64,000 bases of DNA from positions 434,001 through 498,000 of the forward strand of contig CALMYB010000010.1 in NCBI GenBank assembly GCA_937873515.1, written 5' to 3'. Source of the stretch: an uncultured Acidobacteriota bacterium. Its GTDB lineage: Bacteria; Acidobacteriota; Blastocatellia; Pyrinomonadales; Pyrinomonadaceae. The notes under the pieces are model-generated. The model searched no databases, was not told where the DNA came from, and saw only the letters and a program-made list of their open reading frames with translations. Below are positions 1 through 7,602 of this stretch, in pieces; position 1 is the first letter of the stretch, and the number at the start of each line of letters is the position of its first letter. Made by a program: the position numbers and the translations under genes.

Positions 1-222
1 TCGGTCCGCCTCTTCGCTGCCGCCAATGATGCGGTTCGAGGTCGAGATGGGCGACGTCTGAATATATCCGCCGCAATACATACCGTTGGGACCAACGACC
101 GGCATCGCGGACTTCTTCTGTACGATGATGCCCGAGTCTTGGGCAAGGATCGAAACGCTGAAAACACCGACGACGGCGCACAAAATTACGAAGCCGCGAG
201 CAAATGAATTTACTGATCTCAC
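1..222 (-). CDS. exported protein, N-terminal part only
   Basis: The first 74 codons of a protein that runs off the left edge of the window. The GTG start at 222 is preceded by an AGGAG ribosome site. The N-terminus has a signal peptide: a short basic stretch (MRSVNSFARG), a hydrophobic core (FVILCAVVGVFSVSIL) and a probable cleavage site after AQ. The mature start contains a CGGYIQ segment and a GGSEEADR segment. I do not recognise the family. It lies outside the integrated element, on the other side of the tRNA, so it is probably a host chromosomal gene for an envelope or secreted protein. Confidence 0.6.
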   Translation of the reverse strand, partial: MRSVNSFARGFVILCAVVGVFSVSILAQDSGIIVQKKSAMPVVGPNGMYCGGYIQTSPISTSNRIIGGSEEADR

Positions 223-768
223 ACTTTTTCTCCTCGAAGTTAGGAAAGTTCTTGATTCTGTCTAGATCGTCGGCCGGAATGTGCAGCGAGCCATATATGG
301 AAAGCTCGGCCGGATCAATATCGGGAAGGGCCCGCAAATGTGGCCAAATTCATTCTATATGTTTTGAAAAGGATTGGTCAACACTTTTTTACAATGTTCA
401 ACATTCTAAATGGATGGGCGAATCTGAACGATCTCAGCCCATACGGGCCGTCGCCGGGAGGCGAATTCCAAAGTCTCGGCACCAGAGATCAGCTATTTTT
501 AGTTTCGTTTTTGAACCAATGCCAGGCAATTTGCTATCATCACCGTTTGCGGCAGCCGACCAAACTGGCCGCACAATTGTGCGTCGTCGCGCGTTGCTTA
601 AAGCAGAATTGGAGTTGACTCTCCACATTGAAGCTTTGCAGGGTTTCGTATGGAGGCCTCTGGCCTCGACACAGCTCAAGAGGCACCGCGAAGAGCGGCC
701 TTCGTTTTGAAAGAACGCGTCATATCCGCCCCAAACCCAAGGGCGAATTCACGCACCAAACCACCTTA
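223..768. other. intergenic region before tRNA-Thr
   Basis: A 546-base stretch between the divergent exported-protein gene and the tRNA. Open frames here overlap one another on both strands, lack good ribosome sites and resemble nothing I know, so I call no gene. Apart from the minus-strand promoter candidate at 348-381, nothing stands out. Confidence 0.5.
348..381 (-). promoter_or_regulatory. sigma-70-like promoter for the exported protein
   Basis: On the minus strand TTGACC (381-376) and TATAGA (359-354) are separated by 16 bases, close to the -35/-10 consensus. They would give a leader of roughly 125 bases before the GTG start at 222. Inferred from sequence match only. Confidence 0.4.
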
Positions 769-844
<76 letters not shown>

Positions 845-929
845 ATGTTTTCAACAACTTACGGGAATTGGCTCCTACCTCAAAAAGACACTGTAGTGGA
901 AATTGTAACAACCCCCTGCACTCCAGTTT

Positions 930-2030
930 TCACTCTTGCTCCAATGTGTGCTTCGGTTTCGGCTTCCGCGCCTGCATCTTTTTGATCGCGTCGAACTGAT
1001 GCTGCTGGGTGGGGTGGGCGTATCTGGTGACCATCTTGATATCGGAATGCCCCATTAAAGCCTGAAGGGTTACAAGATCGCCGCCGGCCTCGACGAACCT
1101 GGTCGCAAATGTGTGACGAAGATCGTAGAGCCTGAAATATGCGACCTTGCTTCTCCTAATCGCTGCCATATGAGCGGTCTTGAGAGTGGTTATCGGCCGG
1201 TCCGTGATCTCCGAGATAAACAGATACTCGCCTTGGACTTCGAGCATCCTTCGTTCAAGGATCTCGTAAGCACGATCAGTAAGCGGTATCCGACGTTTTG
1301 CAGCTTTCGTTTTTCCCCGTGGTATGGCTACATACCCCTGATCCAGAAATACATCCGTGCGACGAATAAGAGCTACCTCTCCCGGCCGCATTCCCGTATC
1401 GACCATCAGGCTCGCGACATCCATTAAGGGTTGGCTGGCTTCCAGCAAGTAAGCCTCCTCTTCGTCAAAGGTAACGACACGGGTTTGAGTGTTATCCTCC
1501 GCGAACAACTTCACCTCGCTTACCGGATTGATGCCGACAATCTCCCTGTCCTTCCTGATCTGGAAATTGAAGAATATCTTCAAAAGGGCAAGTTCGCGAT
1601 TGATCGTCGCCGGTTTGAGAAACCGCGGGACATGTTTCTTACCTTTCTTTTTAGCCTTCTTGGGGGTTGGCCGCTGCTGACTGCGGTATTCCTTATATTG
1701 TTCGACCAAACGCGAATTGATCTTGTCGATCCGTTTTTCACGAAAGAAGGCGATAAGTGGCCTGCTGCACGCCTCATACGATCGAACCGTATTGGGCTTT
1801 GACCCGTGCTCAACCTTGACCCAAGACAGAAACTCTTTCATCGCGGCCTTGAATGTCGGAGCCGACTTTTTGACCTTGACGCCGACTTCGCCCTTTGCAA
1901 GTTGCGTTCGATAAGCCCGCTCGACCGTTTCAGCATCGCGGATGTTCGTGCACTTTGTTGTTATCTGGATACGGTCGCCCTTGAAAATAAAGCTCATCCA
2001 CCAGGTCTTTCCGCGTTTGTAAAGCGCCAC
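930..2030 (-). CDS. int: tyrosine recombinase / phage-type integrase
   Basis: A 366-residue site-specific recombinase expected to integrate and excise the element at the tRNA-Thr. An N-terminal arm/SAM-like DNA-binding region (about 55-160) precedes the catalytic domain. Catalytic residues visible are R215 in TGMRPGE, K240 in the beta-hairpin, Y302-D-L-R305 followed by H306, H328 in MGHSD, and the nucleophile Y337 in TRYAH. The first residue of the HxxR box is Tyr, a common substitution. The GTG start at 2030 follows a GGGAG site. A Lys/Arg-rich insert (about 120-136) separates the two domains. It reads toward the tRNA and stops close to it, the classic layout for a tRNA-targeting integrase at one end of an ICE. 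Confidence 0.93.
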   Translation of the reverse strand: MALYKRGKTWWMSFIFKGDRIQITTKCTNIRDAETVERAYRTQLAKGEVGVKVKKSAPTFKAAMKEFLSWVKVEHGSKPNTVRSYEACSRPLIAFFREKRIDKINSRLVEQYKEYRSQQRPTPKKAKKKGKKHVPRFLKPATINRELALLKIFFNFQIRKDREIVGINPVSEVKLFAEDNTQTRVVTFDEEEAYLLEASQPLMDVASLMVDTGMRPGEVALIRRTDVFLDQGYVAIPRGKTKAAKRRIPLTDRAYEILERRMLEVQGEYLFISEITDRPITTLKTAHMAAIRRSKVAYFRLYDLRHTFATRFVEAGGDLVTLQALMGHSDIKMVTRYAHPTQQHQFDAIKKMQARKPKPKHTLEQE

Positions 2031-2646
2031 TCTTTTTAGGCTCCCTTTGATCTTTGCTCCACCAATAAATGCTGAGTCTTGGGGGCGGCTAGTTTCGATA
2101 TGGGCATCACGACTTCTCGTGCGTGTGACTCCTGCGGGAAGCTAAACGCAAGATGCTTGCCGTTTTCGGTCACAGAATTCCTGCGTCTCGGCTGAGCCCA
2201 AATTCTGCCCTGAGTCTGCCGGGAATATCCGACCGACATGCATCTGCAAGCCGCTTATTTATTGGGTTTTGGTAAACACTCCTGAGGTAAGTTGCGCCTT
2301 TATGAAATGATCGCGATGGGAATGACGGTCGAATAGAGGGATAATCCCCACATGTCTGACCGACACATTTTTAAGCCAGTGGTTTATTTTTCAACCAATC
2401 AGGGGCGGATGGACAAGTTCAGCAATGAATTGCGGCGGAAGATGGGCCATGAAGACCTATAAAGTAATTCTTGTACAAAATACCCAAAAGCGGTACCTTT
2501 CGCAGAAGATTACCTCGACGAGAAGCTCGCGTATTGCAAGAATAGTTCATTTGATAGCGGCATGAATACCGGCAATTATATACCCTTTACAGGACCATAG
2601 AACTAAGCTATCGTATTGTGAAGTAGCTTGTTAGTGACTTTTTTTA
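2031..2646. other. intergenic region between integrase and Fic gene
   Basis: A 616-base gap. A minus-strand frame at 2036-2239 (67 codons, basic N-terminus) ends just before the integrase start, where an excisionase often sits, but it shows no recognisable helix-turn-helix and has no clear ribosome site, so it is not called. The rest is AT-richer and holds the short direct repeat ATACCGGCAAT near 2574 and 2657. Nothing else is supportable. Confidence 0.35.
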
Positions 2647-3921
2647 GTGGCTAACATACCGGCAATGTTCATGGCATCCAATAGTGCGAAAAATTTCTAT
2701 ACCGAGATAAGCCAGTTCGAACCGCTGGTGCCTGCCGATACTCGAGAACTTGAGGATCTCGCGTTCGAGTTGACGCAGCGATCCGCTGGACTCGCAGGGG
2801 AACTGCATCCGGTAACACTCAATGGCGTCCATGAGTTGCTCAAGATCATTAATAGCTATTACAGCAACCTGATCGAAGGAAACAATACCCATCCGATCGA
2901 TGTGGAGCGGGCGATGCGCGAGGACTATTCGAACGACCCTGCAAAGCGAGATCGTCAGAAGGAAAGCCTGATCCACATCGACGTTCAAGGCAAGATTGAT
3001 CGGCGACTTCAGGATGAACCGAACACGGAGGTCGCTGGCCCGGAATTTCTCAGATGGATCCACAAGGAATTCTACGAGCAGATGCCCGAGAGTCTCAGAT
3101 GGGTCCAAGGCGAAGACGGAACCAAAGAGTGGGTTGAAGCTGGGGAATTTCGAGAACGCAACGTGGTCGTGGGACAGCATCTTCCGCCGGCGTATGGAGC
3201 ACTCGATGCCTTTATCGCCAGATTCCATGAATTCTATAACCCGGAGCGATTGCACGGACTGAAAAAGATTGTTGCCATCGCGGCGGCCCATCATCGTTTG
3301 ATGTGGATTCACCCATTTCTTGACGGTAACGGCCGCGTAGCGCGGCTCTTCACGGATGCCTTCTTTCGTCGAGTCGGCCTCGCAGGGTACGGGCTGTGGA
3401 ACGTGAGCCGCGGTTTTGCCAGAAGGAACTTGGACTACAAGAGATATCTAGACGCGGCCGATTTCCCGCGCGAGGGGGATCTTGACGGGAGGGGAAATCT
3501 ATCGAATCGAACTTTGACGGAGTTTTGTCGATTCTTCCTTGAGATCTGTCTCGACCAAACCGCTTACATGGCCTCGATCCTTGCTCTGGGCGAACTGCTG
3601 CCGAGAATCGAAAGCTATGCCGCACGAAGAGCGGAAGGACTTATAGTAGATGAGAAAGGCGTCAAAGCGGCACCTTTACATCTGCGTGCGGCGGCGATTC
3701 TTCGGGAGGTGGCGATCTTCGGTGAATTGCCCCGAAGTAAGGTAGTGGAAATAGTGGGAATGAGCGAACGGAGTTCGCGAGCGGTAACAAAAGCATTGCT
3801 CGACGAGGGGCTTCTGATTCCATCTTCCGACTGGCATCGGAGTGATCTTCGTCTCGGTTTTCCGCCGCATGCAGCAGGCTATTGGTTCCCGAATTTGTTT
3901 CCCGATCTTCGCGGTGGTTAA
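2647..3921 (+). CDS. class II Fic-domain AMP-transferase
   Basis: A 424-residue Fic enzyme expected to transfer AMP (or another nucleotide phosphate) from ATP to a hydroxyl side chain of target proteins. The catalytic motif is intact: HPFLDGNGR begins at H222. The N-terminal inhibitory motif (S/T)xxxE(G/N) is present as S73-N-L-I-E77-G-N, which makes it a class II, self-inhibited Fic protein. The C-terminus (about 325-400) looks like a winged helix that may bind DNA or a target. The start is uncertain: GTG at 2647, or ATG at 2665 or 2671; none has a strong ribosome site. It is the first gene of the left cargo island, 68 bases before the graspetide precursor and on the same strand, so it may share transcription with that locus. 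No antitoxin-like small gene is adjacent. Confidence 0.88.
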   Translation: MANIPAMFMASNSAKNFYTEISQFEPLVPADTRELEDLAFELTQRSAGLAGELHPVTLNGVHELLKIINSYYSNLIEGNNTHPIDVERAMREDYSNDPAKRDRQKESLIHIDVQGKIDRRLQDEPNTEVAGPEFLRWIHKEFYEQMPESLRWVQGEDGTKEWVEAGEFRERNVVVGQHLPPAYGALDAFIARFHEFYNPERLHGLKKIVAIAAAHHRLMWIHPFLDGNGRVARLFTDAFFRRVGLAGYGLWNVSRGFARRNLDYKRYLDAADFPREGDLDGRGNLSNRTLTEFCRFFLEICLDQTAYMASILALGELLPRIESYAARRAEGLIVDEKGVKAAPLHLRAAAILREVAIFGELPRSKVVEIVGMSERSSRAVTKALLDEGLLIPSSDWHRSDLRLGFPPHAAGYWFPNLFPDLRGG

Positions 3922-3978
3922 GCTGCGGGAACCGAAGAGTTATCCGGGAGCCGGATTGATTCGTTATAAGAAAAGACC

Positions 3979-3984
3979 AGGAGG
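3979..3984 (+). promoter_or_regulatory. strong ribosome-binding site of the graspetide precursor
   Basis: A perfect AGGAGG lies five bases before the ATG at 3990. It is much stronger than the sites of the neighbouring genes and fixes the precursor start, fitting the high dosage expected of a RiPP precursor relative to its ligase. Confidence 0.8.
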
Positions 3985-3989
3985 ACTAG

Positions 3990-4364
3990 ATGAAACCTTT
4001 GATTTTCGAGTTTTTGGAAAGGCCGCTGTCAGAAGGGCTGGACCTGTCGCGAATTGAGTACGATGACGTGCTCAATTTAAATGTTGATAAGATTACTCGA
4101 CTGCCTGCGATCGAGCAGATTCATCTGGGAACGGAGACATTTACGCGCACCAACGAAGTAAGCGACACGGACGCAACACCGTCAGCGGCGCTCATGAGTA
4201 CTGAAACCGCCACGAAGGTGGCCGGCGAGGGTTCAGATCAAGACAGATCGTCTTTGAGTCTCGTGATGGCGACGGAGACGTTTACCACATCGCACAACGA
4301 AGGTTCGGATCATGACGTCGATGTACCGGAACGTTATCAGTTTTTCAACTCACTAAACCACTAA
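3990..4364 (+). CDS. graspetide (omega-ester RiPP) precursor peptide, three core repeats
   Basis: A 124-residue precursor for a ribosomally made, side-chain-crosslinked peptide. The leader opens with KPLIFEFLE, resembling the FARFLE-type ligase recognition helix of microviridin precursors, and continues to about residue 45. Three core repeats follow at residues 48-61, 71-85 and 95-109. Each reads T-E-T-(F/A)-T, three or four variable residues, then E-x-S-D-x-D. The Thr/Ser hydroxyls and the Glu/Asp carboxylates are the expected partners for ester (or amide) rings. Repeat spacing is 23-24 residues, so one precursor would carry three equivalent macrocyclic cores. The next gene is the matching ATP-grasp ligase. 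The acidic half (ExxDxD) is like thuringinin-type cores as I remember them, but the T-x-T-x-T donor half differs. Ring connectivity is inference. Confidence 0.85.
   Translation: MKPLIFEFLERPLSEGLDLSRIEYDDVLNLNVDKITRLPAIEQIHLGTETFTRTNEVSDTDATPSAALMSTETATKVAGEGSDQDRSSLSLVMATETFTTSHNEGSDHDVDVPERYQFFNSLNH
4131..4172 (+). repeat. graspetide core repeat 1
   Basis: Encodes residues 48-61, TETFTRTNEVSDTD. It has three spacer residues between the last Thr of T-x-T-x-T and Glu, one fewer than the other two repeats. Confidence 0.8.
4200..4244 (+). repeat. graspetide core repeat 2
   Basis: Encodes residues 71-85, TETATKVAGEGSDQD. It shares T-E-T-x-T and E-G-S-D-x-D with repeat 3. Confidence 0.8.
4272..4316 (+). 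repeat. graspetide core repeat 3
   Basis: Encodes residues 95-109, TETFTTSHNEGSDHD. A short acidic tail (VDVPE) follows. Confidence 0.8.
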
Positions 4365-4388
4365 AAAGGCAGGTTAGAGACTTAATTA

Positions 4389-5312
4389 TTGATTCTCGTT
4401 ATCTCACATAAGAATGATTTCTCTGCGGACTATGTCGTAAATATTCTGAATCGACGTGGAATTTCTTATCGTCGACTGAATTGCGAAGACATATTGAATA
4501 CAGATATACGTTTGAGTTTCGGACGCGATTTCAGTTATTCGCTTCTAGGACAAACTTCTTTCGATTCCGTTTGGTTTCGTCGCACAAAACTCCCAGAACT
4601 GGACCTCCCACCTGCGCAGCGCTCGTACATACTTTTTGAAACTGACAGCCTTCTAAAAAACCTTTTCGCAACAGTCGCAGCAAAATGGCTTAGTGAACCG
4701 CACCAGGTCTACGAAGCAGAGAACAAGCTTCTGCAACTCAAGGTCGCCGGAGAAATCGGCCTTACAATACCGGAGACGCTCGTTACTCAATCCAAAGCGG
4801 AGCTACGGTCATTTCATGCCCGACTCAACGGTGACTTGATTGTGAAGCCTCTCGCGCAGACCAGACTTATTGACGGTGACAATCCCTCTTTCATTTTTAC
4901 AAATCCGCTAGCTATTGACGTTTTCGCGAGACTTGATGATCTTGACCTTTCACCCTGTATTTTTCAGAAGAATATTCGGAAAGCCTATGAACTGCGGGTG
5001 ACCGTCGTGGGCACGAAGGTATTCGCCGCGAAGGTAAACTCCCAGGACTGTCACACAACACGGATCGATTGGCGAAGAGAACAGTTGCAATTTGAGCCTG
5101 TCGAATTGCCCTCAGGAATTTCCGAAATGTGTGTGACGTTATTGCAGAAATTGCGGATTGGTTTCGGGGCAATAGATATGATTAAGACCCCCTCGGGCGA
5201 CTATGTCTTCCTTGAAATTAATCCGAATGGACAATGGGTCTGGATCGAAACCCAGACCGACCTACGGATATCGGACGCGATAATCCAGTATCTGACCAAT
5301 GTCGAGAACTAG
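4389..5312 (+). CDS. MvdD/MvdC-like ATP-grasp graspetide ligase
   Basis: A 307-residue ATP-grasp enzyme predicted to phosphorylate Asp/Glu side chains of the precursor and close them onto Thr/Ser hydroxyls. The N-terminus MILVISHKNDFSADYVV is the family's usual opening and supports the unusual TTG start at 4389; no earlier in-frame start fits. The C-terminal signature N278-P-N-G-Q-W-V-W-I-E287 is characteristic of microviridin-type ligases, preceded by the metal-binding LEIN. Basic and acidic ATP-grasp motifs (IVKP near residue 150, DMIK near 262) are in place. It begins 24 bases after the precursor, and its last codons overlap the next gene by 14 bases. Only one ligase is present, so a single enzyme would make all rings. 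I see no dedicated protease or ABC exporter nearby. Confidence 0.9.
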   Translation: MILVISHKNDFSADYVVNILNRRGISYRRLNCEDILNTDIRLSFGRDFSYSLLGQTSFDSVWFRRTKLPELDLPPAQRSYILFETDSLLKNLFATVAAKWLSEPHQVYEAENKLLQLKVAGEIGLTIPETLVTQSKAELRSFHARLNGDLIVKPLAQTRLIDGDNPSFIFTNPLAIDVFARLDDLDLSPCIFQKNIRKAYELRVTVVGTKVFAAKVNSQDCHTTRIDWRREQLQFEPVELPSGISEMCVTLLQKLRIGFGAIDMIKTPSGDYVFLEINPNGQWVWIETQTDLRISDAIIQYLTNVEN

Positions 5313-6114
5313 AACGAGCAAGCGCAAAAAAGCCGCAGTGACCGCGACTAGCCTTTCATCTGGGGAGACCCCGATCAAAGTCTCGGCGGTAAAGGACCTT
5401 GTCTATAAAGAAACGGAAACCAAGAAACTCGAACTTCACAAGGCTTTTTTGCAGGCGCTAAAAAAAGACGAGGACGGCCGCCTTACTACTATCGAGCAGA
5501 AAACATCTCAACTTTTCTCTCAGACTGGAATCATCGTCGCCGTCCTGGCTCTCTTTATCCCATTGATAATTGAGAAGGTCGAGCCTGTTTGGGTTAGAGC
5601 TTTCTTCATAAGTCTCCTTTCGTTAGCGGGATTCTTTTACTTGCGAACTATCTACGCAGCAGGCAGGAATCTGGAAATCAACAAATTTAATTATCAGAGA
5701 TCAGCCGCTTCCACCGTGCTGAATCGAGGGCTGACGACTCCCGAGATGTTTATGGCAGAGGAAATAAAGGATCTCCTTAGTAGCATTCCCGTACAAATCG
5801 AACTAAACAATGAGAAAGGGTCTAACCTCCTTAGTGCACACCGGTCGTTCAAGACGGCCAATGTTCTAACAGGCCTGCTTTCGATCATTCTATGTTCTAC
5901 AATCGCCTTGACTTATCAAAAGTCGGATGTCACCAAGGTTCGCGTCGATGGAGTTGTTAGAACTGCACCTGAAGGCGTCGATAGTCATCAAGAGGTATCG
6001 GAAGCGGATCCCAATCCCCAAGATTCAAATATTAAAGGTTCGACAGCAAGCAATTCAGAGCATCCAGTCGCATCAATCCCAGAAGACGTAAATTCAAATA
6101 CGAGCAGACCGTAG
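5299..6114 (+). CDS. membrane protein coupled to the graspetide ligase, unknown function
   Basis: A 271-residue protein whose ATG lies 14 bases inside the ligase gene, so its translation is probably coupled. It has a basic, cytoplasm-type N-terminus (about 1-70), TM segments at about 76-91 and 98-119, a soluble helical segment (125-180), a third TM at about 186-205, and a 65-residue Ser/Glu-rich polar tail. The pair of close TMs followed by a helical region recalls small membrane effectors of the SLATT/2TM kind, but I cannot assign a family. The operon position suggests export of, immunity to, or action through the modified peptide. No ATPase motif is present, so it is not an ABC exporter. 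It is the last gene of the island; the next gene is convergent. Confidence 0.75.
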   Translation: MSRTRTSKRKKAAVTATSLSSGETPIKVSAVKDLVYKETETKKLELHKAFLQALKKDEDGRLTTIEQKTSQLFSQTGIIVAVLALFIPLIIEKVEPVWVRAFFISLLSLAGFFYLRTIYAAGRNLEINKFNYQRSAASTVLNRGLTTPEMFMAEEIKDLLSSIPVQIELNNEKGSNLLSAHRSFKTANVLTGLLSIILCSTIALTYQKSDVTKVRVDGVVRTAPEGVDSHQEVSEADPNPQDSNIKGSTASNSEHPVASIPEDVNSNTSRP

Positions 6115-6304
6115 GGGTCGATTCGATCACAAGCTCAATGCTCTTGGCTTCGCCCCAATACACAAGCATCGAAGAGTCACCACAAGTATTTCATGATCCT
6201 TGCAAGATCGGACCTCAGCGAAAAAACGCGTAGAAAAATGAATTGCTCTTATAGCGGCGGGATTCCGATGCATCCGAGTGGTCCCTGCATGACTTTGACG
6301 CTTT

Positions 6305-6982
6305 CTAAAGTCGGACACTTCCAATCAGTCGCTGATTTCGCGACCCGCGATATTCGCCAGCTCGATCTCGCATATCAATGATGAATGGGCCATCGATCAG
6401 CAGGTCGATATGGGTGAGGATATAGTCTATCGCAGGGAGTTTTCGATCAATGAGTTGTTCGAGCGTGAATCCGGAATAGACCGTAATGTGCAATCCGTGG
6501 TTTTTGAGTCTTGATACTAGTTCGGCAACGGCTTCTGGCTGATCGAATGGTTCGCCCCCAAGAATTGTTACACCGTCATGTTCTTCGCGCCGGGCTATAA
6601 TTTCTTCGACTATTGAAGACGTGGGAGTTAATTGACCGTTACCGGAGCTGTGAGTCTGAGGTACCGTACATCCGGGACATCGGATCGAGCAACCAGATAC
6701 TGACACCACACTTCGTCTACCGGGACCGTCAACGACCGAGTTGTGGTAAATGCGGTAAAGCCAGATCGAGAAGGAGTCGGAATCGGTCCACGCCTGTTTC
6801 GCTGATCCGATATGCAAAACGGGTAAGTATCTTTCTTTTTCGGCGGGTTTAGCGCAATTCAGATTTACACGATTTCCAAAATCCTCCGCAAGAGAATCGA
6901 CTGTTTGTTTTGATGCTTGCGAGATCTCGACGGTGACGCGCCCGACATCGGGTTCGAGCACAAATACCAATTCCTTACTCAT
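6305..6982 (-). CDS. NrdG-like radical-SAM activating enzyme
   Basis: A 225-residue radical S-adenosylmethionine enzyme. The cluster motif is C98-S-I-R-C102-P-G-C105, followed by GGEPFDQP and a DGPF...D.R.GEYRGSRNQRLI stretch typical of activases for anaerobic ribonucleotide reductase and related glycyl-radical proteins. About 65 N-terminal residues precede the radical-SAM domain, and their GRVTVEI segment resembles the strands of the DUF2997 protein encoded just upstream. The ATG at 6982 is preferred over a TTG three codons earlier. It is the last gene of the minus-strand cassette and its start overlaps the DUF2997 stop. No anaerobic ribonucleotide reductase is encoded nearby, so its substrate is probably another protein of this cassette. 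That is inference. Confidence 0.82.
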   Translation of the reverse strand: MSKELVFVLEPDVGRVTVEISQASKQTVDSLAEDFGNRVNLNCAKPAEKERYLPVLHIGSAKQAWTDSDSFSIWLYRIYHNSVVDGPGRRSVVSVSGCSIRCPGCTVPQTHSSGNGQLTPTSSIVEEIIARREEHDGVTILGGEPFDQPEAVAELVSRLKNHGLHITVYSGFTLEQLIDRKLPAIDYILTHIDLLIDGPFIIDMRDRAGEYRGSRNQRLIGSVRL

Positions 6983-7169
6983 TGGATCCAACCTGCCTCT
7001 TCAATTTCGGTCGGACGTAAAACTCCTCGGTTTTCCGATCCGTCGTCGACGATCCAAGAACCTGCTTAAGCTGTTGGGCGGTTTTTTCGCATGCCGGACC
7101 TTGAATACCGTTGATCTTTGTCTCGCAATTTCCGGTCTCTGTGTTGATAGTGAATTCTATTTCAGCCAT
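6975..7169 (-). CDS. DUF2997 small protein
   Basis: A 64-residue protein matching the small DUF2997 family: an opening beta strand (EIEFTINTETG), then N-G-I-Q-G-x-x-C followed by an amphipathic helix ending in L-G. The central Cys within GPACEK is the kind of conserved residue this family carries. Genes for this family commonly sit beside DUF1257 and Ycf46-like AAA genes, as here. The function is unknown. The gene overlaps the start of the radical-SAM gene by 8 bases, so the two are probably co-translated. Confidence 0.75.
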   Translation of the reverse strand: MAEIEFTINTETGNCETKINGIQGPACEKTAQQLKQVLGSSTTDRKTEEFYVRPKLKRQVGSNE

Positions 7170-7180
7170 ATCACTCCTTC

Positions 7181-7579
7181 TTAGAACTTGACGCGGATCT
7201 TGATCGTCTTCCCGATTCGTTGTTTGACTAGGGTTCCGCCGAGTTTCTTCGCCATCTTTCGTGCGGCGGCTTCGTGATATTGATTCTGGAGCCGGACGAC
7301 GAAGTCCTTCCCGAGGCGATAATCGAGATCCATATCGTCGATTACGGCGACATACCCAGCCGCGGTTTTCTGAAAGCCTATGTCAGCGAGAAGGTGATGG
7401 CTTCTAACATCTTTTCGCCGAATAATGATGTCGGCAGTTCGAGCGGTTCGTTTGTCCCAACCATCGAGCGGAAGATTCTTCCCTTGAGTTACGGTCGTGA
7501 AACCGATTTCGGATAAAGCTTCAAGAAGCAGATCTCCGTTCGCAAACGACTGCGATTCAAATGTCATGTACTTAGACAT
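7181..7579 (-). CDS. DUF1257 / Ycf35-like protein
   Basis: A 132-residue protein of the DUF1257 (Ycf35-like) family, a conserved partner of the Ycf46-type AAA protein. Visible features are the opening SKYMTFESQ, a central G-Y-x-A-V-I-D-D-M-D-L region and a C-terminal helix with YHEAAARKMAKKLG followed by a basic strand. The ATG at 7579 follows GAGGTTAGGT and is preferred over an upstream in-frame start at 7594. The molecular role is not established. Its position between DUF2997 and the AAA gene suggests one functional module. Confidence 0.78.
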   Translation of the reverse strand: MSKYMTFESQSFANGDLLLEALSEIGFTTVTQGKNLPLDGWDKRTARTADIIIRRKDVRSHHLLADIGFQKTAAGYVAVIDDMDLDYRLGKDFVVRLQNQYHEAAARKMAKKLGGTLVKQRIGKTIKIRVKF

Positions 7580-7602
7580 ACCTAACCTCGTCATGATTAA
7601 CT

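Noticed and set aside
204..710. Overlapping plus- and minus-strand frames between the first gene and the tRNA
   Set aside because: Mutual overlaps, no ribosome sites and amino acid composition unlike a real protein.
2036..2239. 67-codon frame ending before the integrase, possible excisionase
   Set aside because: No helix-turn-helix or recognised family, and no clear ribosome site.
2570..2668. Direct repeat ATACCGGCAAT 83 bases apart near the Fic start
   Set aside because: Only two copies of 11 bases; too short to call functional.
4200..4316. Precursor repeats as a simple DNA tandem repeat
   Set aside because: The DNA of the repeats has diverged while Thr, Glu, Ser and Asp positions are kept, which fits selected peptide cores.
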